64,000 nt of DNA from JAKOUY01 sp037045185 (GTDB lineage Bacteria; Actinomycetota; Acidimicrobiia; Acidimicrobiales; Ilumatobacteraceae): positions 372,001 to 436,000 of the forward strand of contig JBAOHQ010000004.1 of NCBI GenBank assembly GCA_037045185.1, in the 5' to 3' direction. Below, in pieces: positions 16,750-26,775 of the stretch. The notes below the pieces were generated by a model that worked only from the letters and a program-made list of their open reading frames with translations, ran no database searches and was not told the origin of the DNA. Within the stretch, counting starts at the first letter, position 1, and every line of letters begins with the position of its first letter. The translations under genes and the position numbers were made by a program.

Positions 16750-18132
16750 GTGACTCCCTGGTACCAGGCGCCGACCACGCGCCAGAGCATCGGCGGGCCG
16801 TGGAAGGTCGCTGTTCCCGCCTACGCCGCGGTCGTCGCCTACCTCGGTCTGCTGGTGTGGGCGATGAACAACTGGCGGTACACAACCTGGGTCGTGCTGC
16901 TGATCTTTCCCACATTGGCGATCACCGGCATCCTGATACTGCGCTGGGCGACCATTGACGACCCGGAGAGCATGATGGGCCTGCTCGGCGCGGCGCTGGT
17001 GGTCAAGCTGGCCGCGTCGTGGGTGCGGTTCTACGTGTCGTTCGAGCTCTACGGCAGCGGTGACTCGCTGCAATACCACCTCGACGCGGTCGACCGCTCC
17101 AATGCGTTCTTCGACGGCCGCGTCTCGTTGACCGATTTGCTGACCCCACGCGTGGGCACCAAGGCGATCACCGACCTGACCGCCATGCTGTACAGCCTGA
17201 TCGGTCCCGCTCGGCTGGGCGGGTTCCTGGTGTTCTCATTCGTCGGGTTCTGGGGCCTGTTCTTCTTCTACAAGGCGTTTCGCGTCGGGCTCCCTGAGGG
17301 AGACGCCGTCTCCTACGCCAAGCTCGTGTTCTTCCTGCCGTCGCTGGTGTTCTGGCCGTCGTCCATCGGCAAGGAGGCGGTGATGATGCTGGCGATCGGC
17401 GTCAGCTCCTTCGGTGCGGCCAAGATCGCCCGGCGCATCCCGGGTGGCTGGTTCACGTTGGTCGTCGGCCTGGCCATCGGGGCGCTGGTGCGCCCGCATG
17501 TCTCGGCAGTGATCCTCGTCGCCGTCACGGTGGCGGTGCTGTTTCGCAAGCCGATCGACGACCAGGCAGGATTCGGCGCGGTCGGCCGTTTCGGCGGCGT
17601 GCTGGTGTTGATGATCGGCCTGGCGTTCATGTTCGGCCAGACCGCCAGGTACCTGGTACCGGAGTCCACCAAGAACGACGCCGCCGTCGTCAGCGACGTG
17701 TTCGAGAAGGCGACCGCTGGAACCGCCGGGGGTGGCTCGGAGATCGATCGGCCGCTGCCCAACAGCCCGTTCGAATACCCCAGCGCGGCGTTCACCGTGC
17801 TGTTCCGCCCGACGATCCTGGAGGCCAGCAACGCCCAGAACCTGGCCGCCGCAGCGGAGTCGACCATCCTGCTGGTGATCATTGCCCGACGATGGCGACG
17901 GTTCAGGGAGATCCCCCGGCTGGTGTTCCGCCGGCCATATGTGCTGTACGCGATCGTCTACACGGGTGTGTTCTGCTTCGCCTGGTCGGCGTTCGCCAAC
18001 CTCGGAGCGCTGGCCCGTCAGCGGGTACAGGTGTGGCCGTTGATGCTGATCCTGCTGTGCCTACCGACCGAACCCATCGCAGCACCGCGTCGGCTCAGCC
18101 GTGATACCGACGCAGCCATGACTCGACCATGA
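16750..18132 (+). CDS. multispanning membrane protein, polysaccharide polymerase-like
   Basis: A 460-residue protein with about ten hydrophobic helices. The long loop between helices contains YGSGDSLQYHLDAVDR, a pattern seen in Wzy-like or GT-C-type membrane enzymes. There is no firm family signature. The position directly after the Wzz/Wzc-like kinase suggests an O-unit or capsule polymerase working with it. The GTG start at 16750 has only a weak upstream site (CAGGTGA). It converges with the asparagine-synthase-like gene, overlapping it by 38 bp. Confidence 0.65.
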   Translation: MTPWYQAPTTRQSIGGPWKVAVPAYAAVVAYLGLLVWAMNNWRYTTWVVLLIFPTLAITGILILRWATIDDPESMMGLLGAALVVKLAASWVRFYVSFELYGSGDSLQYHLDAVDRSNAFFDGRVSLTDLLTPRVGTKAITDLTAMLYSLIGPARLGGFLVFSFVGFWGLFFFYKAFRVGLPEGDAVSYAKLVFFLPSLVFWPSSIGKEAVMMLAIGVSSFGAAKIARRIPGGWFTLVVGLAIGALVRPHVSAVILVAVTVAVLFRKPIDDQAGFGAVGRFGGVLVLMIGLAFMFGQTARYLVPESTKNDAAVVSDVFEKATAGTAGGGSEIDRPLPNSPFEYPSAAFTVLFRPTILEASNAQNLAAAAESTILLVIIARRWRRFREIPRLVFRRPYVLYAIVYTGVFCFAWSAFANLGALARQRVQVWPLMLILLCLPTEPIAAPRRLSRDTDAAMTRP

Positions 18133-20013
18133 GCACCGCCCACAGCCGGTAATCGTGATTGCGCCGGCCGCTGAGGTGCTCGGTCCAGACGCGCTGGAGC
18201 GCCGGCCCGGAGAGCCAGCCCGCATCCACCGCGCCCGACGACCCGATCAGGTCATCGGCCCACGGGCGCAGGTCGTCGCGTAGCCACCGGCCCAGCGGCG
18301 GATCGAACCCCAGCTTGGGCCGGCGGGACACCGGCGCAGGCAGGCGCGCGCTGCCGCCAGACGGCGCAGGGGAAGCTTGCCCCGCCCGCCAGATGCCTTG
18401 TCGCCGATCGGGATCCGCCAGGCGAGCTCGACCAGCCGATGGTCGATCAACGGCACGCGCACCTCCATCGATGCGGCCATGCTGGCCCGGTCCGTCTTCA
18501 CCAACATCTGGTCGGCGAGCACGCTCCAGGTGTCGGTGAGCAGCATGCGTTCGGTGGGATCGGCGCGCATCGCCGACTCCGGCAGGTGCGGGCGGACGCC
18601 GAGGTCATCTTCCGACCACACGCCCGCCAGGACCGGCCACGGATCCTGATCCGCGGCCAGCAGGGCGGCGGCCTTGTGCACCTTGTCCCCCACCATCGGG
18701 AGCCGCCAGTGACTGGGCAGCGCCGGCCGGAGGCCGGCCCCCAGACGATCCAGCGTCGACACGGAAATGGCGCCCAGGGCCCTACCGAGGGGACCGCGGA
18801 TCACCTGCGGCAGGCGCGCCGCACGGCGCGCCACCCGCTCGCCGAACACGTGCCGGTTGTAGCCGGCGAACAACTCGTCACCGCCATCGCCGCTCAGGCA
18901 CACCGTCACCTCCCCGGCGACCGCCCGGCACAGCAGGGCAGTGGGAACCATCGACGGGTCGGCGAAGGGCTCGTCCCACACCGACGCCATCGAACCCACC
19001 AGACTCACCGCGTCGGATCGGGACAGCGCCAAGGTGGTGTGGCTAGCCCCCATCGCCGCGGCGGTGGCCGCGGCGTCGGCTGCCTCGTCGGCGCCCAGCT
19101 CCGGCATCGACACCGTGAAGGTTCGCAGCGGTGTACTGCCGAGTGCTCGCTGGGCCGAGGCAGCCACCAGCGCCGAGTCGATGCCACCGGACAGGAACGA
19201 CCCGATCGGGACATCGCTGAGCAGGCGCACGGCGACGGCATCGTCGATAAGCGCCGCCAGCTCGCGGTCGGCCTCCGGCCCAACCAGCGGAGGCTGTTGC
19301 GAGGCCCGATCGACGACCTCCCCGAGGTCCCACCATCGGCGCGTCTCGACCTGCACCTCGCCGCCGTCGAGCCGGGCGTGGAGCAACTCGCCGGGGGCCA
19401 GCTGGCGGACGTCCCGATAGATCGTGAACGGGTGGGGGATGAACGACCAGCGCAGCAATGCGGCCACCGACTGCTCGTCGATCTCGGCCCGGAACCCGGG
19501 GACCACGCGCAGGCCGCGGAGCTCGCTGGCAAAGAGCAGTTGACGAGGGCTGTGGGACCAGTACAGCGGCTTTTCGCCCAGCCGGTCGCGCGCCAACCAC
19601 AGCTCATCGGCGTCACGGTCATAGGCGGCCAGGGCGAACATGCCGTTCAGGCGGTGCAGCGTGGGTTCCAGCCCCCAGGCCTCCAGAGCCTCCACCAGGG
19701 TTTCGGTGTCACCGGTGCCGTCGAAGCGATGGCCCGCCGCCTGCAGGTCCTGGCGCAGCACGCGGTGGTTGTAGATCTCGCCGTTGAAGACCACCACCCA
19801 CCGCCCGGACCGTGACGCCATCGGCTGGCGCCCAGCCGGGCTGAGGTCCAGGATCGCCAGCCGGCGCTGGGCGAGGGCGACGTGGCCCATCCCCCACGCG
19901 CCGTCGTCGTCGGGGCCCCGATGGCGCAGTTCGGCCGCCATCGAGTTGGCCAAGGCGACGAAGGCATCGTGGCGCGAGGCGGCGCCGCCCAGCAGCCCGG
20001 CGATCCCACACAT
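18095..20013 (-). pseudogene. asnB: asparagine synthase-like glutamine amidotransferase, frameshifted near the C-terminus
   Basis: It starts MCGIAGLLGG, with Cys2 as the glutaminase nucleophile; HRGPDDDGAW and FNGEIYNH belong to the same domain. The synthetase domain has the PP-motif SFLSGGIDSALVA. The frame breaks near 18344-18351, where a GCGCGCGC run looks two bases too long. Removing GC joins LRRLAAAR to LPAPVSRRPKLGF and on to the stop at 18095, giving about 638 codons. In polysaccharide loci such enzymes often amidate uronic acids, which would fit UDP-glucose dehydrogenase here. A TACGGT box lies 9 nt upstream. Insertion error or a recent mutation. Confidence 0.85.
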
Positions 20014-20053
20014 GACCCTTGCACCGTAGCGGGGGCGCCCGGTGCGTGATGGT

Positions 20054-20059
20054 TAGCGT
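20054..20059 (+). promoter_or_regulatory. -10 box for the GT4 gene
   Basis: TAGCGT, 7 nt before the GTG at 20067. It supports that GTG over the ATG at 20049. Confidence 0.4.
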
Positions 20060-20066
20060 GCACGCC

Positions 20067-21134
20067 GTGGACCCCACAGTGCTCGTCGTGCTGTCATCGA
20101 CGCAACGACGCGGGGCGGAGGTCGAAGGCGCCACGCTCGCCGCGGCGTTGACCGAGTCCGGATTGGCAGCACGTGTCGTCGCCCTCGGCCCCGCCGTCCA
20201 CGGTGACGGGCTCGACGTCGAAGTGCTGGGGCGCGGTGGGCGATCGCCGCGGGTCTGGTGGCGATTGCGCCGCCTCAGCCGGCACAGCAGTGTGGTGGTG
20301 GCCTACGGGTCGACGACGCTCCCGGCCACGGCGTTGGCGCTGCTCGGCTCACGGGTGCCCTGGGTGTACCGCAGCATCGGTGACCCGGCACATTGGGCGG
20401 GCGGTCGGCTTCGCCGCAGCAGGACCGGCCTCCTGCTCCGCAGGGCAACATCGGTGGTCGCGCTCTGGCCGGAGGCGGGACGAGACCTGGTGGGCCTCTA
20501 CGGGGTTGCCGAATCCGCCATTGCGGTGATCCCCAACAGTCGGGACCCGCGGCACTTCTCGCCCTCCACCCAGGAGGACCGCTGCCGGGCCCGGGAGACG
20601 CTGGGCCTTCCCGCCGACGCGCTCGTGGTGGCCGTCGTTGGGGCGCTGAGCGCGGAGAAGCGCCCAGCGCTGGGCATCGAAGTCGTACGCAAGATCCCCA
20701 GCGCCTGGCTGGTTCTGGCGGGTGGCGGTCCGCTGCAGCCGGAGGTGGAGCGCCTCGCCGCCGACTCGCTGGCGGGGAGATCCGTGGTGCTCGGCCCGGT
20801 CGGCGACGTTCGCTCCGTGCTGGCGGCGGCCAACGTGGTGCTGGTCTGCAGCGCGACGGAGGGGATGCCGGGTGTCGTGATCGAGGCCGCGCTGATGGGC
20901 CGCCGGGTGGTGGTGCCCGCCGTGGGCGCCTGCCCGACCATGATCTCCGAGGGTCTCGCCGGTGCGCTGGTCAGCGCCGACGCCGACGCCGAGGACGTCG
21001 CTTCGGCCGTGCGGACCCAGTTGGCCCTGGCGGACCCCCCGCCGAATCCCGCGTGGAGCCTGCAGCCGGCGGTTGGGCGCTGGAGCGCGCTGCTACGACG
21101 GCTTGCGCAGCGTGAGGTACAGGAACGGTTGTAG
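20067..21134 (+). CDS. glycosyltransferase family 4
   Basis: A 355-residue GT-B glycosyltransferase. The N-terminal domain begins TVLVVLSSTQRRGAEVEGATLA. The donor domain contains VVAVVGALSAEKRPALGIEV, WLVLAGGGPLQPEVE, LAAANVVLVCSATEGMPGVV and IEAALMGRRVVV, with the conserved E-x7-E-like pair. The GTG at 20067 is preferred for its -10 box; ATG 20049 would add six residues. It overlaps the convergent methyltransferase by 42 bp. Sugar and linkage are unknown. Confidence 0.85.
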   Translation: MDPTVLVVLSSTQRRGAEVEGATLAAALTESGLAARVVALGPAVHGDGLDVEVLGRGGRSPRVWWRLRRLSRHSSVVVAYGSTTLPATALALLGSRVPWVYRSIGDPAHWAGGRLRRSRTGLLLRRATSVVALWPEAGRDLVGLYGVAESAIAVIPNSRDPRHFSPSTQEDRCRARETLGLPADALVVAVVGALSAEKRPALGIEVVRKIPSAWLVLAGGGPLQPEVERLAADSLAGRSVVLGPVGDVRSVLAAANVVLVCSATEGMPGVVIEAALMGRRVVVPAVGACPTMISEGLAGALVSADADAEDVASAVRTQLALADPPPNPAWSLQPAVGRWSALLRRLAQREVQERL

Positions 21135-21986
21135 CCACGCCGCGTGGAGACCTGGCTCGTAGCGCTGCAGGCAGCGAACCGTGCGGCCGGGAGCACCCAC
21201 GGCCCAGGCCAGCCGGCGAAGCGGATTGCGCCGCCGGCGGTCCAACTGCATGCAGGAGACCACATCGGCGGGTTGACCGTCCAAGGCCAGGCGGAACTCG
21301 TGGACGCTGACCCCCCGTCCGCGCCGCCGGAAGTCCAGCATCTCCTCGGCCGGCCGGCTGTAGTGCGAGCCGCCAAAACCGGGTCGCCCGCTGAACCGCG
21401 CCGAGTCGAAGGCCAGATCGTCGGGGAGCCAGTTGTAGAACGGCAGTTGCGACGTGTGCGAGTCGTGCGGCCACAGCCGGTTCGGGGTCTCCACCACGGT
21501 CAACAACCCGCCCGGTCGCAGCGCCGCCCAGGCCCCGCGGATGGCCGCGATCCGCTCGGTGTGAACCATGTGCTCCAGGCTGGCCCAGAACATCACCCAA
21601 TCCAGCGTGGCAAGCGCAAGGTCGGCCAGGGCCGTGGCGTTCTCGCATCGGAGATCGGCCGCCAACCCGGCAGCACCCAGATGGGCTGCGGCCTCGTCGA
21701 GCCCCGGCTGATCGATGTCGTAGGCGGTGACCTGCGCGCCCTGCTCGCACAGTGCGAACGTGGACGCCCCGCGTCCGGCGCCCACCTCGACCACCGACGC
21801 TCCGCGCAGGGGCCGGGTCCGATCCAACCACGGCACGATGTCCACGCGATCACGCCGGACGCGCCAGACCCACTCCGCCGGCGCCTGCGGCGGCAGGGCC
21901 AGCCAGCACCGCGACAGGGAATCCGGAACCGCCCGGGCGTCCAGCCGATCGAGCAGGGCGCGCCCAGCACGCTGGATGGAACTCAT
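21093..21986 (-). CDS. class I SAM-dependent methyltransferase
   Basis: A 297-residue methyltransferase with the SAM loop SVVEVGAGRGASTFALCE, VTAYDIDQPGLDEAA and MFWASLEHMVHTERI (motif post III). It overlaps the upstream GNAT-like gene by 4 bp (ATGA) and is the last gene of the unit starting at 23813. In this setting it may methylate a polysaccharide sugar, but nothing in the sequence fixes the acceptor. Confidence 0.85.
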   Translation of the reverse strand: MSSIQRAGRALLDRLDARAVPDSLSRCWLALPPQAPAEWVWRVRRDRVDIVPWLDRTRPLRGASVVEVGAGRGASTFALCEQGAQVTAYDIDQPGLDEAAAHLGAAGLAADLRCENATALADLALATLDWVMFWASLEHMVHTERIAAIRGAWAALRPGGLLTVVETPNRLWPHDSHTSQLPFYNWLPDDLAFDSARFSGRPGFGGSHYSRPAEEMLDFRRRGRGVSVHEFRLALDGQPADVVSCMQLDRRRRNPLRRLAWAVGAPGRTVRCLQRYEPGLHAAWLQPFLYLTLRKPS

Positions 21987-22870
21987 ACGACTCCTTCGAG
22001 TTCCAGACCGTCGTACGACCAGCGATCAACCCGCCCGGCGCCGTAGGCCTCGATGCCCGAACCCCACACGCACATCAGACTTTCGCCGGACGGCCGGGCT
22101 GGGCGGCGTGGGCGGTTCGGCGTTCCCGGTCCCTCGTACCACAGCGTCACCGGTGTGCGTGCCTGCCAGCACGCGGCGCGCACGACCCGCCGCTGGAGCG
22201 CCGCCGGCCCCCAGCCGCTGACGACGGCGACGACCCGGTGCGCCCCGCTGCCCGCCACGCGGTAGATCACGCCATGGTTGTCGTCGGCGTGGCGCAGGCG
22301 GGCGACCGTGTAACCCAACCCGCTGCGCCGGTCGACCCGCCACCGCAACGCCGGACCGGTCCACGCGCTCCGCAGGCCGCCTCCGGTGTCGGTCCAGTCA
22401 TCCAGCAGTTCGGGTCCGCGTGCCAGTGACGCCGGTTGTGGCAGGTCCGCGTGGACCACCGCGCCGATCGACTCCGGGGTGATGGCGCCGTTCTTCACGT
22501 GGGCCCCGCGGGCCTCCGGTGTCGCGGTGGCAAGCGCCACGTCGAACGGACCCCCGGCATCCATCATCGAGCGGACCACCGCGCGGAACACGCCCCGCCT
22601 GACCGCCCGAGGTGTCGACGTACCGTCCACCAGCCTGACGAGATTCACAGCCGTCGTGCCGAACCTCGATGGCCACGGCATGCGGAACGCCACTCCCAGC
22701 ACGCCCTCCCCGTCCTCGGCCAGGTGGCACTGCGACGGCCCGAACGGGGACTCGTGGTGCTTCCAGCGCACCCAGTCGGCGCTGAACTCACGGCCGTAGC
22801 CCACGGTGAGGGTGGCGGCGACGAGATCCACCTCCTCGGCGGTGGCCAGGCGAACCTCGAAGTCAGCCAT
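21983..22870 (-). CDS. GNAT-fold acetyltransferase-like protein of a polysaccharide locus
   Basis: A 295-residue protein whose N-terminal half resembles a GNAT domain (FEVRLATAEEVDLVAATL, then WKHHESPFGPS and RLVDGTSTPRAVRRGVFRAV). The C-terminal half (ALRWRVDRRSGLGYTVARL, VVAVVSGWG) repeats the fold. The same pattern occurs in the C-terminal part of the glycosyltransferase fusion at 31278-33372, so both belong to one family. The ATG at 22870 overlaps the epimerase stop by 8 bp. A likely role is acylation of an amino sugar or lipid-linked glycan; this is inferred from context. Confidence 0.7.
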   Translation of the reverse strand: MADFEVRLATAEEVDLVAATLTVGYGREFSADWVRWKHHESPFGPSQCHLAEDGEGVLGVAFRMPWPSRFGTTAVNLVRLVDGTSTPRAVRRGVFRAVVRSMMDAGGPFDVALATATPEARGAHVKNGAITPESIGAVVHADLPQPASLARGPELLDDWTDTGGGLRSAWTGPALRWRVDRRSGLGYTVARLRHADDNHGVIYRVAGSGAHRVVAVVSGWGPAALQRRVVRAACWQARTPVTLWYEGPGTPNRPRRPARPSGESLMCVWGSGIEAYGAGRVDRWSYDGLELEGVV

Positions 22871-23813
22871 CGGTCTGCGACCGCATCCACGCCACCTGGC
22901 GGGCCAGACCGTCGCGCACGCCCACCTCCGCCACGCAGCCGAGCAGCCGCTCGGCAGCCGTCGAGTCGCCCCACGTCTGGGTGACGTCACCCGCCTGGGT
23001 GGCGGTGTGATCGATGCGGACCGCGTCGCCGACCAGCTCGCCGACCAGGTCGATGACCGCGTTCATCGTCACCACCTCACCGCCACACACGTTGACGGGC
23101 GTGGCGGGGGCGACGTCTGCCGTCCCTGCGGCGACGGTGGCGGCGACGGCGTCAGCCACGTAGGTGAAGTCGCGACGCTGGGTGCCGTCGCCGAACAAGG
23201 GAAACGTCGTGCCGTGCAGCGCCGCGGCGATCAGACGGTGCATGGCCATGTCCGGGCGCTGATGGGGGCCGAACACCGTGAAGTAGCGCAGCAGCACCGA
23301 GGACACCTCGAAGTTGTCGGCGTATGCCCGGCAAAGGTGCTCGCACGACAGCTTGCTGACGCCGTACGGGCTGAAGGGGTGCAGGCGGGCATCCTCGGCG
23401 ACCGGGCCGTCTGGTTGATTGCCGTAGACCGACGACGACGAGGCGACCACCAACCGGACCTGCGGCGCGGCGGCGACGACGGCGTCCAACACCCGCTGGG
23501 TGGCCAGGATGTTGCGCGAACAGTGCAGATCGAAGCCGTCCTCCCATGACCCGCGCACGCCGGGCTGGCCGGCCAGATGGAACGCAGCGTCGGCGCCGGA
23601 GAGAAGCGGCCGAACGTCGCCGTCGAGGAGATCGATCTCGACGAGTTCGGCATGCGCGTGCCCCGCCCATCGTGCCGCGTTGCGCCGCTTGACCGACGGG
23701 TCGTAGAACGTCGTGAACGAGTCGACGCCCGTGACCGACCATCCGTCGCCCAGCAACTGTTCGCAGAGCGTGGCTCCGATGAAGCCGGCCGCCCCGGTGA
23801 CTACTGCGCGCAC
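22863..23813 (-). CDS. NAD-dependent epimerase/dehydratase (nucleotide-sugar, SDR family)
   Basis: A 316-residue extended SDR. The Rossmann motif is VTGAAGFIGATL, the catalytic Ser/Tyr/Lys are in ASSSSVYGN and YGVSK, and FGDGTQRRDFTYV is typical of UDP-glucose 4-epimerase/UDP-glucuronate epimerase relatives. It is first in a unit with the GNAT-like protein and a methyltransferase. The GTG at 23813 follows a TACGCT box by 6 nt. Confidence 0.88.
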   Translation of the reverse strand: MRAVVTGAAGFIGATLCEQLLGDGWSVTGVDSFTTFYDPSVKRRNAARWAGHAHAELVEIDLLDGDVRPLLSGADAAFHLAGQPGVRGSWEDGFDLHCSRNILATQRVLDAVVAAAPQVRLVVASSSSVYGNQPDGPVAEDARLHPFSPYGVSKLSCEHLCRAYADNFEVSSVLLRYFTVFGPHQRPDMAMHRLIAAALHGTTFPLFGDGTQRRDFTYVADAVAATVAAGTADVAPATPVNVCGGEVVTMNAVIDLVGELVGDAVRIDHTATQAGDVTQTWGDSTAAERLLGCVAEVGVRDGLARQVAWMRSQTDG

Positions 23814-23817
23814 TGCA

Positions 23818-24741
23818 TCAGCGTAGACCGGGTCGGCGGGTCACGGCCTGGAGACGAGCCCGCAGCCCAGCACCCAGGTGGAACACACCCGAGTGCGCTC
23901 CGGACAGGATCGCCCGGAACCGGACGAGGTCGGCGTCGCTGTCCACCTTGAGGCGGGACAGGTCCTCGGAACGTTGGGTCCTGGCGGTGAGCCGGTGGTC
24001 GCAGCGCAGCACCAGGCGGTAGCCCAGCTCGCCAAGCTGCGCCTGCACCCCGCCGGCCACGTTGCCGTTCGGCCAGGCGAACGTCGTTGGCGCGCGGCCC
24101 ATCAGCCGCACCAGCCGGTCGTGGGCGGCGCGCACCTGGACGCCCCGTGCCTCCACCGAGCAGCGGTCGAGGCACGGGTGATCCCACGTGTGATTGCCGA
24201 TCTCGTTGCCGGCGGCCAGCCAGGCATGAATGTCGGCCGTCGTCCACTGGCGGGCCGTCACGTCGGCGCCGTTCGCCGCCAGTCGCCCGGTGAGATCGTC
24301 GACCACCGCGCGGCGGGCCTGGTCGTCGACCTGCTTCAACGATCCAACGGACGGCACGTCGGCGAGCAGGTTCGCGGCGCGCTCGACGAGGTCCCACCAG
24401 TGCGGACGATCGGTGTCGACGAGGCCGGGGCAGACGAAGGCGGTGGCGTGCATCGAGCGCTGGGCCAGTGCTGCCAACCCGGCGCTCACCACGGTGGGAT
24501 CACCGTCGTCGAACGTGATCCACACCGGGCGGCGACCCAGGTCTGCCCCGCCCAGCCAGGTGTGGACCTGATCGCCGGTCACCGTGCGACAACCGAGGTC
24601 CGCCAGGCAGTCGAGTTGGCGGGCGAACTGCGGCGGGTCGGGGATCCGGTGGTAGGTCAGGACGCGCAGCCGCCGGGCCGTCAGCGACCACCCGGCCGTG
24701 GCAACCGGGCGTGAGCCCAGGACGCGCACCACCAGGCTCAC
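23818..24741 (-). CDS. polysaccharide deacetylase family protein
   Basis: A 307-residue NodB-fold protein of the carbohydrate esterase 4 type. Visible motifs are RVLTYHRIP, the metal-binding WITFDDGDP, the His pair in GNHTWDHP and the later TTFAWPNGN. Such enzymes remove N- or O-acetyl groups from glycans. The GTG start at 24741 overlaps the glycosyltransferase stop by 4 bp (GTGA). The first residues are hydrophobic (SLVVRVLG) but do not form a clear signal peptide, so cytoplasmic action or anchoring is possible. Confidence 0.85.
   Translation of the reverse strand: MSLVVRVLGSRPVATAGWSLTARRLRVLTYHRIPDPPQFARQLDCLADLGCRTVTGDQVHTWLGGADLGRRPVWITFDDGDPTVVSAGLAALAQRSMHATAFVCPGLVDTDRPHWWDLVERAANLLADVPSVGSLKQVDDQARRAVVDDLTGRLAANGADVTARQWTTADIHAWLAAGNEIGNHTWDHPCLDRCSVEARGVQVRAAHDRLVRLMGRAPTTFAWPNGNVAGGVQAQLGELGYRLVLRCDHRLTARTQRSEDLSRLKVDSDADLVRFRAILSGAHSGVFHLGAGLRARLQAVTRRPGLR
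23820..23825 (-). promoter_or_regulatory. -10 box for the epimerase unit
   Basis: TACGCT on the minus strand, 6 nt before the GTG at 23813. It lies inside the 3' end of the upstream deacetylase gene. Confidence 0.4.
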
Positions 24742-25886
24742 GCCGACTCCCGGCTCAAGGCCCACTCGTACAGGGCGAGCATCTCGGCGGTCGCCGCCTC
24801 GATGGTGAACCGGGCCTCGAAGGTCGCCAGCCCCGTCGACCGAAGCCGCTCGGCGAGGTCCGTGTCGGCGAGGACTCTGGCCAGCCCGCGTGCCAGCGCA
24901 TCCGGATCGCCAATCGGGGTCAGCAGCGCGGTGCGCTCGTGATCCAAGATGCCGCGCACCCCGGCGGTCTCGGTGGACACCACCGGACAGCCCAACGCCA
25001 TGGCCTCCAGGGCGGCCCCCGCAGTGCCCTCGTACGTGGACGAGATGGCCAGCACGTCTGCCGCGCAGAGCAGGTCGGGCACGTCGTGACGATGGCCCAG
25101 CAACTGCGTACGCGCGGCCGCGTCCGGCCTGCGCCGAAGTGCGTCATGCAGCCGAGGCGTGGCCGCGCCATCCCGGCCGGCGATCAGCAACAGCGCGTCG
25201 GGGACGTGGGCAATGGCCGCCACCAGATCGTCGTGGCGCTTCTGGAACTCGTGGCGCCCCACCGCCAGCACCAGCGGCTGCCCGGATGGAATGCCGAGTG
25301 CGGCCCGCGTCCCGGCCCGGCGGTCGGCCGACCAATGGCCCAGCCGGCGGCGGTCCCTGCCGCGCACGGCAACACGTACCTGGTGCGGGCTCACCCGCAG
25401 GGCGCGCCCGTTGGCCTCGGCCACGCCCGGTGACACGGCGTGGAACCGGTGCACGAGACGAGACGTCGCTGCGTCGAGCGCCTGCACCGCACGCACCTTG
25501 CGGCGGTCGACGGCGGGATCCGCCAGGCGATGCCGGTCGTAGGGTGTGTTCACCCAGCTGGACACCACGCGGGCCCCGGTTCCCAACGCCGCAAGCCGGC
25601 CGATCTGATCGCTGGCGAACAGCGCCGTGTGCACGATGTCGGGGCGGAACTGACGGATGCGAGCACGGAGTTCGCCGACTCGCCCGGCGCGCCCTGCGGC
25701 GCGCAACGGCGTGACGTCGAAGCCGCGGGCACGAAGGTCGTGTTCGTCGCCGTATCCGGCGTCGTAGAGCGTGGTGACGCGCACCTCATGGCCGCGCTCG
25801 GTCAGCACTGGCAGCATCGCTGCGGTGGAGTGCTCGGCGCCGCTGGCCCCCAAGCTGTCGATGACGTACATCAATCTCACCGGCAT
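24738..25886 (-). CDS. glycosyltransferase family 4
   Basis: A 382-residue GT-B enzyme. It begins PVRLMYVIDSLGASGAEHS, with the usual Gly-rich loop; the donor domain has PLVLAVGRHEFQKRHDDLV, LLCAADVLAISSTYEGTAG and ALEAMALGCPVVSTE. The ATG at 25886 was chosen because the upstream extension to 26171 is antisense to the next gene and lacks similarity. It is first in a two-gene unit with the polysaccharide deacetylase. The acceptor is unknown. Confidence 0.88.
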   Translation of the reverse strand: MPVRLMYVIDSLGASGAEHSTAAMLPVLTERGHEVRVTTLYDAGYGDEHDLRARGFDVTPLRAAGRAGRVGELRARIRQFRPDIVHTALFASDQIGRLAALGTGARVVSSWVNTPYDRHRLADPAVDRRKVRAVQALDAATSRLVHRFHAVSPGVAEANGRALRVSPHQVRVAVRGRDRRRLGHWSADRRAGTRAALGIPSGQPLVLAVGRHEFQKRHDDLVAAIAHVPDALLLIAGRDGAATPRLHDALRRRPDAAARTQLLGHRHDVPDLLCAADVLAISSTYEGTAGAALEAMALGCPVVSTETAGVRGILDHERTALLTPIGDPDALARGLARVLADTDLAERLRSTGLATFEARFTIEAATAEMLALYEWALSRESA

Positions 25887-25941
25887 GACCTGCTCATCGC
25901 ACCGGCCAACGTAGCTTGCCGTCCCGCAATCCATGCGACGG

Positions 25942-25947
25942 TAGGCT
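25942..25947 (+). promoter_or_regulatory. -10 box for the pseudo-HprK/PqqD cluster
   Basis: TAGGCT, 6 nt before the GTG at 25954. Confidence 0.45.
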
Positions 25948-25953
25948 CGCCGG

Positions 25954-26775
25954 GTGACCTCGGCAGCTCTGGCTCGCTGCGTCCCGGTGGCCACCGTCGC
26001 CAGTCCGGCGGTCGGCGAGCTGCTCCAGCTTCGGACCAACCACGTGAGTCTCGGCAGCCATCTCTGCGCTGTCTTTGGACCAGCGCGAGACGGCGCGGCG
26101 GCGACCCCGACCCTGGCCTTCGAACACTGGGAGCATCCGTGGCCCCGCTGGGTCCTGCGCGCCGGCGACACCGCGCCACGGGGGATTCCAAGTCAGGCGC
26201 TGTTCGATCAGTTGGACGAGGCGATCGCGGCGCGAATCGCACGCTTGGGCTACCTCGTCGTCGCTGGCGCATCGGTCGTGATTGGTGGACGAGCCGCCCT
26301 GGTCGTCACGAGCGACGCACAGCAGCGGATGGCGATCGCCAAGGCCCTGGCCGACCATGGTTGTCGGCTCATCAGCCATGGCAGCGCGGTGGTCGGGCCG
26401 GACTGCGCCGCTGTGCCCACGCTGCTTCCAGTGCTCGTCGGGACGTGGGCGCCATGGTGGCCGGCTCGGCCCGCGCCCGTCGTCGCCGAGATCGGTGCTC
26501 ATGGCCAGTTCGTGCCGATCACCGAGATCGATCCCCAGGCAGTCGCCGAGAGAGTCCAACTGCACGCCGTGGTGGAGATCGTGCCGGGCGACACAGCGTC
26601 CCTGGAGAACCTCGGCCAGGCACAGACCGCGCTGTCGGTGTTGTCGGCGGGGCGCGGTGATCCCTCGATGCCTCTCGTCGAGGAGCTGGCTCGCTCGGCG
26701 ATCGGGCTGCGGTTGTCGACGGCGATGAGCGACGCCGGGACCGCCGTCGAGATGCTGATCGAGGCGCTGACGTGA
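25954..26775 (+). CDS. HprK-related protein with a degenerate P-loop (putative pseudokinase)
   Basis: A 273-residue protein. Its middle (LVVAGASVVIGGRAALVV, then AIAKALADHGCRLISHGSAVVG) follows the pattern of HPr-kinase-like proteins found next to PqqD: 'AGAV..dG.a.ll', Walker A, then 'LA..G....SD'. Where Walker A should be, it reads TSDAQQRMA, with no Gly-Lys-Ser/Thr. This comparison is from memory of the family, so assignment is tentative. It overlaps the PqqD-like gene by 4 bp (GTGA). If correct, it cannot bind ATP in the usual way and may be a scaffold. Confidence 0.5.
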   Translation: MTSAALARCVPVATVASPAVGELLQLRTNHVSLGSHLCAVFGPARDGAAATPTLAFEHWEHPWPRWVLRAGDTAPRGIPSQALFDQLDEAIAARIARLGYLVVAGASVVIGGRAALVVTSDAQQRMAIAKALADHGCRLISHGSAVVGPDCAAVPTLLPVLVGTWAPWWPARPAPVVAEIGAHGQFVPITEIDPQAVAERVQLHAVVEIVPGDTASLENLGQAQTALSVLSAGRGDPSMPLVEELARSAIGLRLSTAMSDAGTAVEMLIEALT